A program made the position numbers and the translations under genes. From contig OZ026595.1 in assembly GCA_964020085.1 (NCBI GenBank), positions 8,861,816 to 8,925,815 of the forward strand: a DNA stretch of 64,000 bases. The letters run 5' to 3'. Source of the stretch: Micromussa lordhowensis (taxonomy: Eukaryota; Cnidaria; Anthozoa; Scleractinia; Lobophylliidae). Of this stretch, positions 48,201 through 53,826 are shown one piece after another (within the stretch, counting starts at the first letter, position 1; every line of letters starts with the position of its first letter). The notes under the pieces were generated by a model. The model saw only the letters and a list, made by a program, of their open reading frames with translations, searched no databases and had not been told where the DNA came from.

Positions 48201-48846
48201 TTTATGAAAGAGTCGAGACAATAGAGACGATAGAAAAAAAAACAACAGGGAATCAGGGACTTTTCAGATTAAATCGAACAATGACAATACATTTTCTTCC
48301 AACGATAAATAGCAGTAATGAAAGTCCCGATCTAAGCCAAGCCCAAGGATATGAACTCATGTTCGACTGATCTTTCATGGCGAGATATTTGCTCAATACT
48401 TAAACTCTGGTAAATACTTGTTCTAAGAGATTAACAAACCTATTTTGGGCCACGGACATCTAATACCGCGATCGAAGAGGACGGGAAAAAAATCATAGAT
48501 ACTTACGTACATAAAACGAAAATCAAGGTCTTAGCCTACCGGATGACATTAATTAACGCTTTGGAAGACTCAAAAGTAGTGTTTAAAGTAAGGTGATATT
48601 CTGACAAAATAGACCGGTAAAATGACGCAGTTGTGGCAATTTAAATTATATGTCAGTGGTTTTGCAAATGAGATCAGAGAGGGTCTTCTAGTTGTTGGTC
48701 ATTTGATTAATTCTCTGTGTAAGGCTTACCCGACAAACACAGTAAGCAAGCGCTACGAGAGCAGCCCAGAGATGAAACCTACCTTGTCCAAAACACATCC
48801 AAAGTTGTAAGGAAATGAACGTCGATATCAGATAGCAAGGATTCAT
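18592..48846 (-). CDS. Large secreted F5/8 type C and glycine-rich (collagen-like) protein, multi-exon gene
   Basis: Reconstructed from at least 17 exons whose GT/AG borders and phases close almost everywhere. Order: signal peptide (one of three first exons), linker exon 39000-39107, F5/8 type C domain (38142-38467 and 37581-37725), 37171-37316, 36331-36502, glycine-rich exons (30845-30960, 30375-30513, 28445-28564, 27664-27869), a helical region (27071-27286, 26217-26518, 25256-25606, 24417-24767, 23317-23651) and a C-terminal region (21277-21369, 20246-20465, 19559-19773, 18592-18777). F5/8 domains bind glycans or phospholipids. Gly-X-Y-like runs are short, so a full collagen helix is unlikely. 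Inferred role: secreted adhesive, matrix or mucus protein. Two joints do not close cleanly, near 27.3-27.7 kb and 24.72 kb. A paralogue with matching exons lies at 53057-61487 on the other strand. Confidence 0.8.
19559..19773 (-). CDS. C-terminal region exon 3
   Basis: Encodes SDSLFCMEEDDNRFDPMCCH, a Cys-rich stretch, ending HKNCREFD. Phase 1 in, 0 out; donor GAT|GTGAGT. Confidence 0.75.
20246..20465 (-). CDS. C-terminal region exon 2
   Basis: Encodes MYVELYGPTTRNQTNFPAVV, YLRLRHMSAAYFRD and FQFNRFAITNTTRC. Beta-rich, with NQT and NTT glycosylation sequons. Confidence 0.75.
21277..21369 (-). CDS. C-terminal region exon 1
   Basis: 31 codons, phase 0 on both sides. Encodes MFDQLHSQGDTNFVLKYSYG, CSTCFNVRLLQ. 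Acceptor TTCTTTCAG, donor CAA|GTAAGA. Confidence 0.7.
21838..22050 (-). mobile_element. Penelope-like element 3' fragment, second copy
   Basis: Shares long blocks with 3880-4140, for example 'gatggagctacgctattgg' and 'gttgaattaaaagcgttcgt'. Minus strand keeps CCGACGAA, a perfect GAGC-TAAC-GCTC stem and AAAAGTCAGC, a hammerhead-like relic. Confidence 0.6.
23317..23651 (-). CDS. Helical-region exon 5
   Basis: Acceptor TTCTCTTCAG, donor GCG|GTAAGT, phases fit. Encodes ESPIADSIQQTFLDDLLSSY...WDVSTNLVHFERTA...NNVSHAA. Confidence 0.75.
23995..24298. mobile_element. MITE-like composite with TIR, copy 1
   Basis: 'agtatcacccaactagt' at 23995 is inverted at 24174-24190, making a roughly 196-base TIR unit, followed by a long palindrome ('acgggtcaatagcccat' and its complement) to 24298. 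Confidence 0.7.
24417..24767 (-). CDS. Helical-region exon 4, frame problem at its start
   Basis: Clear coding from about 24750 down to the donor at 24417 (VETDNMVKKGIGCFTLVS... to SLSQTGG). The best acceptor (TTCCTTCAG, exon from 24767) opens a different frame (FNNSSNGFYIITQ) that would need a one-base shift near 24725 to join. Either a frameshift, an assembly indel, or an acceptor I cannot see. Confidence 0.6.
25256..25606 (-). CDS. Helical-region exon 3
   Basis: 117 codons, phase 0 on both sides. Encodes SIRELEASMNSSLAEILVQL...VPEVMK. The segment GVIGRFASRCNIGTLQENV suggests helical packing. Confidence 0.75.
25928..25960. repeat. T-run and (TA)n microsatellite
   Basis: A run of T followed by about ten TA dinucleotides. 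Confidence 0.8.
26217..26518 (-). CDS. Helical-region exon 2
   Basis: 302 bases, phase 1 in, phase 0 out. Encodes VAVRRLAFLNTEGFDRFGNN and a long charged helix (SVERQDGITQIIGALGQTAK) ending SEKGIYVA. Coiled-coil-like. Confidence 0.75.
26730..26890. repeat. T/G-rich low-complexity stretch
   Basis: Dominated by GTTTGTTTTGTTTT-type sequence. Open frames here are compositional artefacts. Confidence 0.7.
27071..27286 (-). CDS. Helical-region exon 1
   Basis: Encodes GAGSNGEVASTYVHKSD, then an amphipathic helical stretch (LLKLMIRYAEDLVWANKL, AEAVFNFIL). Borders TTTGGTAG and AAGG|GTAAGT. No known domain recognised. Confidence 0.7.
27664..27869 (-). CDS. Glycine-rich exon 4
   Basis: Encodes GGQGGRGSRGM, a Cys-rich stretch (CRLQITACFYTACAGICN), then GPRGDSGEAGQG and NYCFED, followed by donor GTAAAG. 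It leaves phase 0 while the next recognised exon needs phase 1, so a small exon is probably missing between them. Confidence 0.7.
28445..28564 (-). CDS. Glycine-rich exon 3
   Basis: 120 bases, equal to paralogue 61368-61487. Encodes GKGGNAGRQTLNVRSVQG, KLNLTTCRG and GGQAAANGAGGVG. Confidence 0.8.
29561..29846. mobile_element. MITE-like composite with TIR, copy 2 (inverted)
   Basis: The same palindrome and the same TIR unit as 23995-24298, in reverse order and orientation (TIR unit 29658-29846). Confidence 0.7.
30375..30513 (-). CDS. Glycine-rich exon 2
   Basis: Encodes EPDKTQADCRA, then PGERGVKGGNAGDGGDGG. The donor is taken as TCCG|GTGGGT because it gives the phase needed by the next exon. 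Paralogue 61057-61174 lacks about 7 residues. Confidence 0.75.
30845..30960 (-). CDS. Glycine-rich exon 1
   Basis: 116 bases, equal to paralogue 60355-60470. Encodes KIFADITVGNMTILTTGG, then GNGNQGQDGAQGTRGADS-AK, several Gly-X-X repeats. Confidence 0.8.
31323..31331. repeat. 9-bp target-site duplication, left
   Basis: 'gcttacctg', identical to 36325-36333. On the minus strand it is the splice donor CAG|GTAAGC. Confidence 0.8.
32003..33064 (+). pseudogene. DIRS retrotransposon reverse transcriptase, decayed
   Basis: Reverse transcriptase motifs in order: LILDLRYVNQHI, FTKFDLKSGYHHLDV, VLPFGLSSAPYIFTKLL and, after an in-frame TGA at 32834-32836, YLDDG. A further TAG at 33062-33064 precedes a frameshift into the RNase H part. 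Just inside the 5' end, a different frame encodes a zinc-knuckle relic (CFRCGKRGHW, last Cys not preserved), the remains of a Gag. A good 3' splice site (TTCTCTTTCAG) lies at 32026. YLDDG and downstream domains identify the DIRS order. Confidence 0.8.
33073..34143 (+). pseudogene. DIRS RNase H and C-terminal region
   Basis: 357 codons including stop, in a different frame from the RT. ISIYSDASNVACAGHIAG and STYRELLAIQF are RNase H motifs; WVPRSLNEKADYLSK follows. The end (FTVDCFATCYNRKVPKYFSR, VPPVVLL, SYWPSAPFWPLL) is the methyltransferase-like tail typical of DIRS polyproteins. Confidence 0.8.
34270..34357 (+). repeat. Short direct repeats in the DIRS element
   Basis: 'gaagccggttggcag' or close variants occur three times, with a fourth decayed unit, between the RT/RNase H frame and the recombinase. 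Confidence 0.8.
34462..35486 (+). pseudogene. DIRS tyrosine recombinase, frameshifted
   Basis: Begins after a 3' splice site-like TTTTTCTTAG. The N-terminal core-binding part runs to a TAG at 34930-34932; the catalytic half continues in another frame to 35486. HSLRSGG (His, Arg), LHGRW and the Tyr of AKNMY are present. The first catalytic Arg is replaced by Lys in GLFKINELL. The frameshift and this substitution indicate a dead enzyme. Confidence 0.8.
35844..36000 (-). other. Open minus-strand stretch beside the assembly gap
   Basis: The minus strand encodes LTFAVCFPEEMNIHDQEETC, ILCRRGAEKGDRYYKNLPT, ending near a weak donor CCAG|GTGTCA. It is unlike the paralogue's exons. It may be transposon cargo; I do not recognise it. 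Confidence 0.3.
36001..36200. other. Assembly gap
   Basis: 200 N inside the right part of the TIR element. Confidence 1.
36325..36333. repeat. 9-bp target-site duplication, right
   Basis: 'gcttacctg'. It covers the last three bases of exon 36331-36502 and the first six of its intron. Confidence 0.8.
36331..36502 (-). CDS. Exon with start of glycine-rich region
   Basis: 172 bases, equal to the paralogue exon 59689-59860. Encodes IKKLTMYSREV...LRAPDL then GADGDDGKHGVHGPSG. Its donor (CAG|GTAAGC) is duplicated by the target-site duplication of the TIR element inserted directly after it. Confidence 0.8.
36879..37115 (-). mobile_element. tRNA-derived SINE copy (family 2)
   Basis: Reverse complement of the 49970-50255 family: minus strand GGTGACCACATGATTAGTGC head, then GTTGTGTTTCTGGGC and GGAGGTAGAAATACTCCTAG. 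Lies in an intron. Confidence 0.65.
37171..37316 (-). CDS. Exon after the F5/8 domain
   Basis: 146 bases, same length as the paralogue exon 58916-59061. Encodes DRYQAIGRNVHMDFVREHLE...IELEILADTVYVR. Strongly conserved between paralogues; no known domain recognised. Confidence 0.8.
37581..37725 (-). CDS. F5/8 type C domain, second part
   Basis: Encodes VFTGNTDKNTIVPHVLSQPI, ARYVQIKPTQWHG and SMRAEFYGCVLA: the typical end of a discoidin domain (ARY-R--P--W---I-MR-E-YGC). Confidence 0.9.
38142..38467 (-). CDS. F5/8 type C domain, first part
   Basis: Encodes ACTGEHALGLESG, DRQMSASS, GAWCSRT, QYLQVDFWRNVKITKVATQG and WVKKYKLSYAVDG: the discoidin signature (start Cys, Q-S-ASS, W-[AC], Q-DF/L, T-V-TQG, Y--SYS-DG). 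Borders TTCACGATCAG and GATAAG|GTACGA. Paralogue exon at 56688-57025. Confidence 0.9.
38552..38803. repeat. Foldback repeat (MITE-like)
   Basis: About 50 bases ('ttgatcagcattttgtaag' onward) are repeated as an inverted copy ending at 38803, with a further inner inverted match (aaaatccgccatg). Lies in the intron just upstream of the F5/8 exon. Confidence 0.85.
39000..39107 (-). CDS. Linker exon after the signal peptide
   Basis: Acceptor CAGTTCTAG, donor GCAG|GTGATG, phase 1 on both sides. Encodes ENGCAHFRQ...EYAPMKWFETPSVVSYAA. Its paralogue at 56143-56250 shares EY-PMKWFETPS-VS. Confidence 0.8.
39267..39272. repeat. 6-bp target-site duplication of the Polinton derivative, left
   Basis: 'gtggac', matched by 43995-44000 on the other side. 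Confidence 0.75.
39273..39915. repeat. Left TIR of the Polinton derivative
   Basis: Inverted match to 43335-43994, with small indels. Includes the final codons of the ATPase gene. Confidence 0.8.
39901..41250 (-). CDS. Polinton/adintovirus-type FtsK-HerA packaging ATPase with zinc finger
   Basis: 449 residues, uninterrupted. An N-terminal C2H2 finger (C5, C8, H21, H26) precedes a P-loop ATPase: Walker A GMTGSGKT (57-64) and Walker B LIVIDD (129-134). The 320-430 region is Pro/Thr/Ser-rich, ending in a basic stretch and an acidic DEDD tail. Family knowledge: such ATPases translocate DNA into capsids. ATG at 41250 places the finger at the very N-terminus. Divergent from the plus-strand frames across a repetitive spacer. 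The open frame suggests recent arrival or continuing use, although most partner genes are missing. Confidence 0.85.
   Translation of the reverse strand: MSWSCPVCQKDISRKDSMQRHMNRKHSNSNFAPVIPMSKEKCQRFQLVHPFTCMVAGMTGSGKTVWVQSLLQQAQTVIDQPPERIIWCYSQWQNAYTQLLLMIPTIEFVKGIRESLENDSYLDVNIRNLIVIDDQMIEAGKDNRIVNLFTKGSHHRNLSVIYIVQNLFHQGKGNRSISLNSHYLVLFKNPRGKLQILTLAKQMYSSETDWFIKEYEEAVRRPYGYLFVDLRPTTPERCRLRTNVLPGEERFDKGFDENRISQELLQYLKQQTLMVPSPIQNNMDNLLYRTNLGEDQKAKQYMQLQNKFLNYKHHLKSLIPEVTIPTQPQEPNQISTNVLTGDVPTAPNPVQEPPEIIPATPVQVPTQVTAPQALSTMATSSSISSPSLPPSILTPPPTVETLSPVRKRKRPQSVKFVNYLDYEPKKASRRSRRLHRTSPYKYSQYDEDD
41288..41593 (+). CDS. Proline-rich repeat ORF (QFYCFPPPPP units)
   Basis: About 101 residues starting at ATG 41288, made of five QFYCF(P/S)PPP units separated by proline runs, with a basic end. 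The DNA is a minisatellite ('caattctattgttttcc' plus 'accacctcc' runs), so open frames exist in several phases on both strands. It fills the spacer between the divergent ATPase and the 41657 frame. Coding status is uncertain. Confidence 0.4.
   Translation: MFDAPHLYRLQPQFYCFPPPPPPQFYCFPPPPPQPPPPPPPPPSPQFYCFPPPPPPPPPPPPQFYCFSPPPPPPQFYCFPPPFLSPYRKPYKARHRSISAI
41657..42082 (+). CDS. Small basic Polinton protein (minor capsid/core-like)
   Basis: 141 residues. Basic N-terminus, a Gly-rich amphipathic segment (about residues 34-75, GYGLGSIFKGLFRWAM...), then a Lys/Arg-rich stretch with KRKVQF. Size, basic nature and position resemble the small core or pVI/pX-like proteins of adintoviruses and Polintons. 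Exact homology is not established. Confidence 0.6.
   Translation: MRKLYIPNHKLYEEYYLNQAKRKGGNLPAFHGARFQRGYGLGSIFKGLFRWAMPHLQQGAKVLGKKALQTGAQVAQDVLEGNNVNTALPKRSKEAIRGLVPQAGSGRKATKRKVQFRCLPPFKKRKTVVLDQDQDNFQLWS
42144..42479 (+). pseudogene. Polinton small conserved ORF, without start codon
   Basis: An open frame of about 112 codons lacking an early ATG. An ATG sits in a neighbouring frame at 42152, suggesting a one-base shift near the start. It contains EQIHALVQILFNLCHGN, VKRSLKKHIDALVSL and a GG-FIQDLLIPVL end. I recall similar small proteins from invertebrate Polinton-like elements; function unknown. Confidence 0.5.
42531..43118 (+). pseudogene. Acidic Polinton protein interrupted by a stop
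   Basis: One frame from 42531 to 43118 with an in-frame TAA at 42840-42842. The N-terminus is acidic (DEEDESDHED), the middle has FWTPREQLL and VTNISEPVEYVLLPHNDD, and after the stop ALKTFIDGLAKLGINKRLI then an acidic tail. The continuity of motifs across the stop indicates one gene broken by a nonsense change. Function unknown. Confidence 0.6.
43079..43349 (+). pseudogene. Zinc-ribbon/HNH-like protein, frameshifted
   Basis: Overlaps the previous frame. First part: CPRCFWQDGYRICPICAHHI, stopping at 43268-43270. In another frame CANCHAVKH continues to an acidic SEDEDD end at 43349. Paired Cys motifs plus HH and a CxxCH are like HNH or endonuclease VII zinc modules. The frame break lies near 43260. 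Its last codons fall inside the right TIR and mirror the end of the ATPase. Confidence 0.5.
43335..43994. repeat. Right TIR of the Polinton derivative
   Basis: Inverted match to 39273-39915. Confidence 0.8.
43995..44000. repeat. 6-bp target-site duplication of the Polinton derivative, right
   Basis: 'gtggac', matching 39267-39272. Confidence 0.75.
44170..44232 (-). pseudogene. Possible decayed signal-peptide exon
   Basis: The minus strand encodes IYFLPIFICIATLVLEFGYG followed by TACG|GTAAGT in phase 1, like the intact first exons, but there is no in-frame ATG; an in-frame TAA lies upstream. Confidence 0.35.
44405..44468 (+). repeat. G-rich minisatellite, quadruplex-capable
   Basis: Repeats of 'gggggaggacggggaga' type give many runs of four or more G on the plus strand. 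Confidence 0.75.
45317..45383 (-). CDS. Signal-peptide first exon C
   Basis: ATG at 45383. Encodes MNPSYLLSTLPFLMVLNMG, then donor GACAAG|GTGAGT, phase 1. Its phase fits the linker exon at 39000-39107. Spacing to exon B is about 1.09 kb, with similar flanks. Confidence 0.7.
46409..46478 (-). CDS. Signal-peptide first exon B
   Basis: ATG at 46478. Encodes MNPFHFLLTLIFLTPSLDLG, then donor GACGAG|GTAAGT, phase 1. Same length class, start motif (MNP) and phase as exons A and C. Confidence 0.7.
47470..47930 (+). pseudogene. DIRS-type reverse transcriptase relic
   Basis: Fragments in shifting frames: LFRPGDFMCDIDLKEVYVPF, LPFGLSPEP-IFT, WIIIYLDDVLIMN (47713-47751), INIKK and EFLGIMMHSISM. The motif order is that of DIRS RTs and differs from the copy at 32-35 kb. 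Multiple stops and shifts. Confidence 0.65.
48783..48846 (-). CDS. Signal-peptide first exon A
   Basis: ATG at 48846. Encodes MNPCYLISTFISLQLWMCFG, then donor GACAAG|GTAGGT, phase 1. Near-identical to the first exon of the paralogue at 53057. Upstream sequence is also shared with the paralogue. Confidence 0.75.
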
Positions 48847-49300
48847 CGGTTTTCACTATCCAAAATATATATACAAGTAAAAGAAACAACGTCCAAGTTG
48901 GAGAAGTCAAAAAAGTACCTGCTCGTACAATCTCCACAAGGTCTACTTTCACCCAATGAATGAACTTGTCTAGGATTCGCGATAACGACGAAGCCATATA
49001 AAAGGAATGCAAAACAAGCTTATACTTCCACAGGATCGATTCACTTTTAATCTTTAAAAAGTTGACTGTCAAATAGCTGAGGATTATTTTGAGAGTACCT
49101 GTGCACTTGTGATCGATTGAGTAATCTCTCGCTATACATGTATCGTTGGGTTAGGTTTGCAATGATTCTACCCGCAGAGTAGAAATCAGTATAAAAAAAG
49201 GAAACGAAAATATCTTCTAAGAAAATCTAAAACATCGCAGACATTGATGCCAGTGATGTCATGGTGGCCTACTTATTGCTTGATTAAAAATTGATCACAG
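48783..49300. repeat. Inverted-duplication arm, left
   Basis: Inverted match to about 52580-53123. Shared blocks include 'tgtcaaatagctgagga', 'gagagtacctgtgcact' and 'gcttgattaaaaattgatca'. It carries first exon A and its upstream region. Confidence 0.8.
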
Positions 49301-49330
49301 TGACACATCCATGGTCTATCTTTTGGAAAC

Positions 49331-49640
49331 ACCGCTTTGTTAGCTCAGTTTGTAGAGCGCCAGTCCGCTGTGCGGGAGGTCGAAGGTTCAAGCCTTAGAC
49401 CGGACCAACGCTCGGGGTCTTAAAATAACTGAGGAGAATGTGCTGCCTTTGTAATTATATCTGCAAATGGTTAGAGGTTCAAGTGTTCTCGGATAATGAC
49501 TATAAATCGTAGGACCCGTCTTGTGCATCTTCAGTGTTACATGGCTAGCGGGGGACGTTAAAGAACTCACGCACTTATCGAAAAGAGTAAGGCACGTAGT
49601 TCCCGGTGTTGTGGTCTGGCCTTGTCTCATGGGTTGGTGG
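49331..49640 (+). mobile_element. tRNA-derived SINE (family 1)
   Basis: Box A-like GTTAGCTCAGTTTGTAGAGC and box B-like GGTTCAAGCC, then 'ccggaccaacgctcggggtc', a body shared with 52091-52475. Confidence 0.7.
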
Positions 49641-49969
49641 TTTACATAGGGTTAACCTCATTGCACCTTTTCCTCTTTGATAGAATTGTCCAAGAAAAAT
49701 TACAATGACTAACACTTGTCTAAAAGTTCGTATTTTCTCACTTTGTACTTGTTTAAAATACCTTTTCACAATTAGACCATGCATGTGTATGGCTAACTGT
49801 GAATGCAAATTTTCAAGACTATGTACCATAAAGCAAATGAAAACATGAAAATTCCAACAATTACAATTAACCTATACCTGTCTTATAAGTCACAGGTTCC
49901 ACCGTAGGAGAATTATCCAATCAACCTGTGAATTTTGGTGCAAGGTCTTTTTTTCAAATTATTTGTCGC

Positions 49970-50255
49970 TCTGTTCGGTGGCCTCGTGGTTGGTGCGTTC
50001 GTCTCCGGATCGTGTGGTCCACGTTAGAGCCCTGACCAGGGAAATTGTGTTGTGTTCTTGGGCAAGGCACGTTAATCTCACAGTGTCTATCTCCACGCAG
50101 GTGTATAACTGGGTACCGGCGAACTAAATGCTGGGGGTGACCATGCGATGGACTAGCATGTCATCCCGGGGGGAGTTGAAATACTCCTAATAGCTTCATG
50201 CTACGGAAACCGGGATAAGTTCTGGCCTGATGGCCAACTTGCTCGTATGCAGACT
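49970..50255 (+). mobile_element. tRNA-derived SINE (family 2)
   Basis: Head GGTGGCCTCGTGGTTGGTGC with a B-box-like GTTAGAGCCC, then 'ttgtgttcttgggcaaggc' and 'ggagttgaaatactcctaa'. Copies at 13254-13510 and 36879-37115. Confidence 0.7.
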
Positions 50256-50259
50256 TTAG

Positions 50260-52020
50260 CTACCTTCTGCTGAAATTGCGATAAGCAAGGATTTGATTCA
50301 GGATTTGAATGAAATCATCTTGCAATCTTCTTTTAGATTGTGTTTCCCGCCTGAAAATTGACCGATTGCAGAAAGATCAGGAATAAGTTGAGATAAGCAA
50401 TCACCCTTCTTATTTTCGAGCATAATGTGCAAAACAGAGCTTTTGTTCACATTAGTAAAGCTATGAGCCACTGATTTTCGATTTGAACAAACAAACTTTA
50501 CCAATTGACGCTCTATCGACTGAGTAACATAGCGTGGCATCGCTATCAATCTTGTGTTGAGGAACGCCTAGAACTCGAAAATTTACTGCGACCGTGTAAA
50601 CGTTTCCTTTGCGCCCGAGAATTCAAATAGTAATCAAAGTGCTCTTTGAGCAAACTAGTGAATGGAAAAGATGAATGAAATGGTGTATACAATTTTGTCC
50701 TTTAATGTCATATTTTGAGTGTCGATAGTAGTTTTTCACCAAAGTACCAGAAACATTTAAGCATGCATGATAACTAAAATGAGCGGCATTGCATTGCATT
50801 GAACGTAAGGAGAATGGAACTTGACTTTGTTGACAAGGTACAAGTGATTAAGTCAAGTTAATAATAATTATAATTAATAATAATTTACTACTTATATAGC
50901 GCTATTTACAATAAAAAGATCAATAGCGCTTTACAATTAATGTCTCTAAGCTATTAAAAATTAAAAAGAAAAATTACAATTCAAATTGGCTATATAAAAT
51001 AAATCTCGACTACATTGAAGATTGAAAATTAAAAATAACAGTTCAATTTGACTATATAAAATAGATTGAAATTCATACTTATTGAAAAAATTGCCTAAAA
51101 AGAAGAGTCTTAATTGAATTCTTAAGTTCTTTGTTCTTCAAGTTTCTCTTCCAGACGAGGATCTGGGAATGAGATTGATTGATGCTCGATTGAAGGTAAA
51201 GAATTTTTAAAGTGAAAACTATACATCTCAAATTGCGAGGTCTATTAAAAACTTAGCAATGTGCTCAAGAGATAAAGCGATCGATCAACTATGCAAGAAC
51301 AGAGTTAACAAAGCATTTGATTCAAATTCACAACAGCTATTTTCGTATAAAAAGCTTCGTTGAACCAAGAGAAATCTCTGTCGAAATCAAGAAAATATGA
51401 CACCCGTGAAAGGAACAAGTAACAGTTTTCATTGTAAGAAATTGATATCTTGTACAGAAATTTGTAGAACTCTTGAGAATATTAAGAATACTGTAGACAT
51501 ATCTTGCAAGCTAATTCCAGTCCAATGTTGAGAATTCGAAAATGTCTCTTTAGCTTGGGCTCTTTTATTAATAAAGCACGTTGATGAAAATGACCACAAG
51601 AGACATTAAGTTGTCCTTGCATAGTTAGGCAAATAGAATTACAATACAGATTTCACAACATGCGATAATTCAGTCGTATCTATAAGAAGTATATCAAGAG
51701 AGAATCATCCCACTTGTTGAACCTGACATAAAAGACTGGTATGGGTCAACTGCAATAGGCCATGTTCGATGTACATTTATCAGTATTCTAAATGGCTCCC
51801 AGCCTTTCAGGACACAGTTGCATTTTTTTTAAGTTTCTTTCATCCCATAATTCCCAACAAAGAAACACCTCCAAATATACAAGTTTGTCCTGAAAGCCTC
51901 AGAATCATGTTAGGATATTGATATAGATATATGTATACATATCAAACGTGGCCTTCTGCTTCATTGTACAATGTTCCGAAAGTTTGCATTTTCCAGTTAT
52001 AAAAATTAATGTATGGCCTA
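50260..52020. other. Spacer between divergent paralogues
   Basis: No exon recognised. A SINE-body fragment ('tatagcgctatttacaa' and 'tagcgctttacaatt') occurs at 50875-50945. This lies within the loop of the inverted duplication. Confidence 0.45.
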
Positions 52021-52025
52021 ATTGA

Positions 52026-52027
<2 letters not shown>

Positions 52028-52090
<63 letters not shown>
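52028..52090. repeat. (AAT)n microsatellite
   Basis: About 20 AAT units, placed as the 3' tail of the adjacent minus-strand SINE. Confidence 0.9.
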
Positions 52091-52127
52091 TACGGCATTT
52101 AATTAGCGCTTTATCCTGACGCTCAAA

Positions 52128-52166
<39 letters not shown>

Positions 52167-52475
52167 CTATTTAGGCGCAAATTGCAGCCACACAGTTCAC
52201 AATCTTATTAGAGAGAATAGTAGAGTACACAGGTGCCCCCAGGACAGAATAAGTGATAAATCATCACAACGGGGACAACGTCCCCTACTCTTTTCGAACA
52301 GTGTATGGGTTCTTTAACGTCCCACACCAGTACTGCGAGACGGGGCCTACGGTTTATCGCCCTTATCCGAGAAGCACTCTCTCCTCAGTTATTTAAAGAC
52401 CCTGAGTGTTGGTCCGGTCGAGATTTGAACCTGCGACCTCCCGGTGCTCTACCAACTGAGCTAACCGTTCGGCGG
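52091..52475 (-). mobile_element. tRNA-derived SINE, near full length (family 1)
   Basis: The minus strand starts CCGCCGAACGGTTAGCTCAG, box A GTTAGCTCAGTTGGTAGAGC, box B GGTTCAAATCTC, then a body ending at AGCGCTTTGAGCGTC and the AAT tail. Confidence 0.8.
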
Positions 52476-52579
52476 TATTGATGAAAGATAGTCTAAACAA
52501 GATAGATGGTGAAACAATCAGAACATTTGGTCTTTCGGAAGATCGACAATGGAAACATTTGGTTTCCCGTAAAATTATT

Positions 52580-53123
52580 GTACCCGACCATGATCAATTT
52601 TTAATCAAGCAATTAGTAAACCACCACTAACATAACTAACATCGATGACTGCGATGTTTTTGATTTTCTCAGAAGCGGTTTTTCTTTTTCTTTTCCTTTT
52701 TTATGCTTGTTTCAAGTCTGTCGGGGAAAAGACAGAACCGTTGTAAACCTAGCCCAGTGACAGAGTGAGAGATTTCTCAATCGATCACGAGTGCACAGGT
52801 ACTCTCAAAATGGTCCTCAGCTATTTGACAGTCGGCTTTTCTAAAGATTGCAAGCGTGTCGTTCTTGTGCTAATATAAGTGGACAGATGAACGTAATTCG
52901 CTTTTATCACGTTGTTCTCGTCGCTTTTTGTTAATATCTAGACAAGTTCGTTCATTACGCGAAAGTGGACCTTGCAGAGGATTGCCTTAGGTTATATTGT
53001 GATTCTTTTAAAAACTCGGACGTTGTTTAACGTTTATATTTGGGTGGTGAGAGCCGATGAATCCTTGCTATCTGATATCAACGTTCATTTTTCTCACAAT
53101 TTTGGATGTGTGTTTTGGACAAG
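52580..53123. repeat. Inverted-duplication arm, right
   Basis: Inverted partner of 48783-49300. It carries the first exon and presumed promoter of the plus-strand gene. Confidence 0.8.
53057..53123 (+). CDS. Signal-peptide exon of the paralogue
   Basis: ATG 53057. Encodes MNPCYLISTFIFLTILDVCF then GQ; donor GACAAG|GTAAGT, phase 1. Confidence 0.8.
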
Positions 53124-53794
53124 GTAAGTTCATCTTTGGGCTGTTCTCCTAGAACATGCATACTGTGTTTGTCTAATTAGCCAATCGACAAGATGAAATT
53201 CGATACAGGATTTCTTAACGATTTTAGCTTCCAGATATTAGGGTCATTTATACCAGGAAAATAAGCCGCGGCTTACATAAGACGCGAACGTACCGTATAA
53301 ACGATACATTTTAACCAGTTTACACCCTACAAAACCCGCGGCTAGTGTAAGACAAGGGTTTTGAGATCGGCTTAAATAAGCCGCAGCTTATATAAGACGC
53401 GAAACCACTGGTATAAAAACTGGTATCGCGGCTTGTTTGCGGCTTACGCAAGACGCGAACTCACATTGCACAAGCTTTTCCCGCGCTCGCCCGACAGCTA
53501 GCGCACTTCCGTGATTGCTATGTCAACTAACACATTAGCAAGGCATTAGCCACGACTTAAAAAAGCCGTGAACGATTTTTACGAGCCGCGGCTCGTATAA
53601 GCCGCCGCTTATTTTTCTCGGATAAATGGCACTACTGTTGGTCTTCTTCGGCGATTCTTAATTGTTCGACTCCAGATCTTGCACCAGTTGGCCGCGAATT
53701 TAAATTCTAAAATGCCCCTGGATAGTTTGATGCCGGAGGTCTCAGTGTGACTAGTAAAAACAATGTTCCCTTTTGTTAATAAAGATATATTTAA

Positions 53795-53826
<32 letters not shown>

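Noticed and set aside
49331..49420. Possible functional tRNA gene
   Set aside because: A and B box motifs are present, but no complete cloverleaf or acceptor stem, and a SINE body follows.
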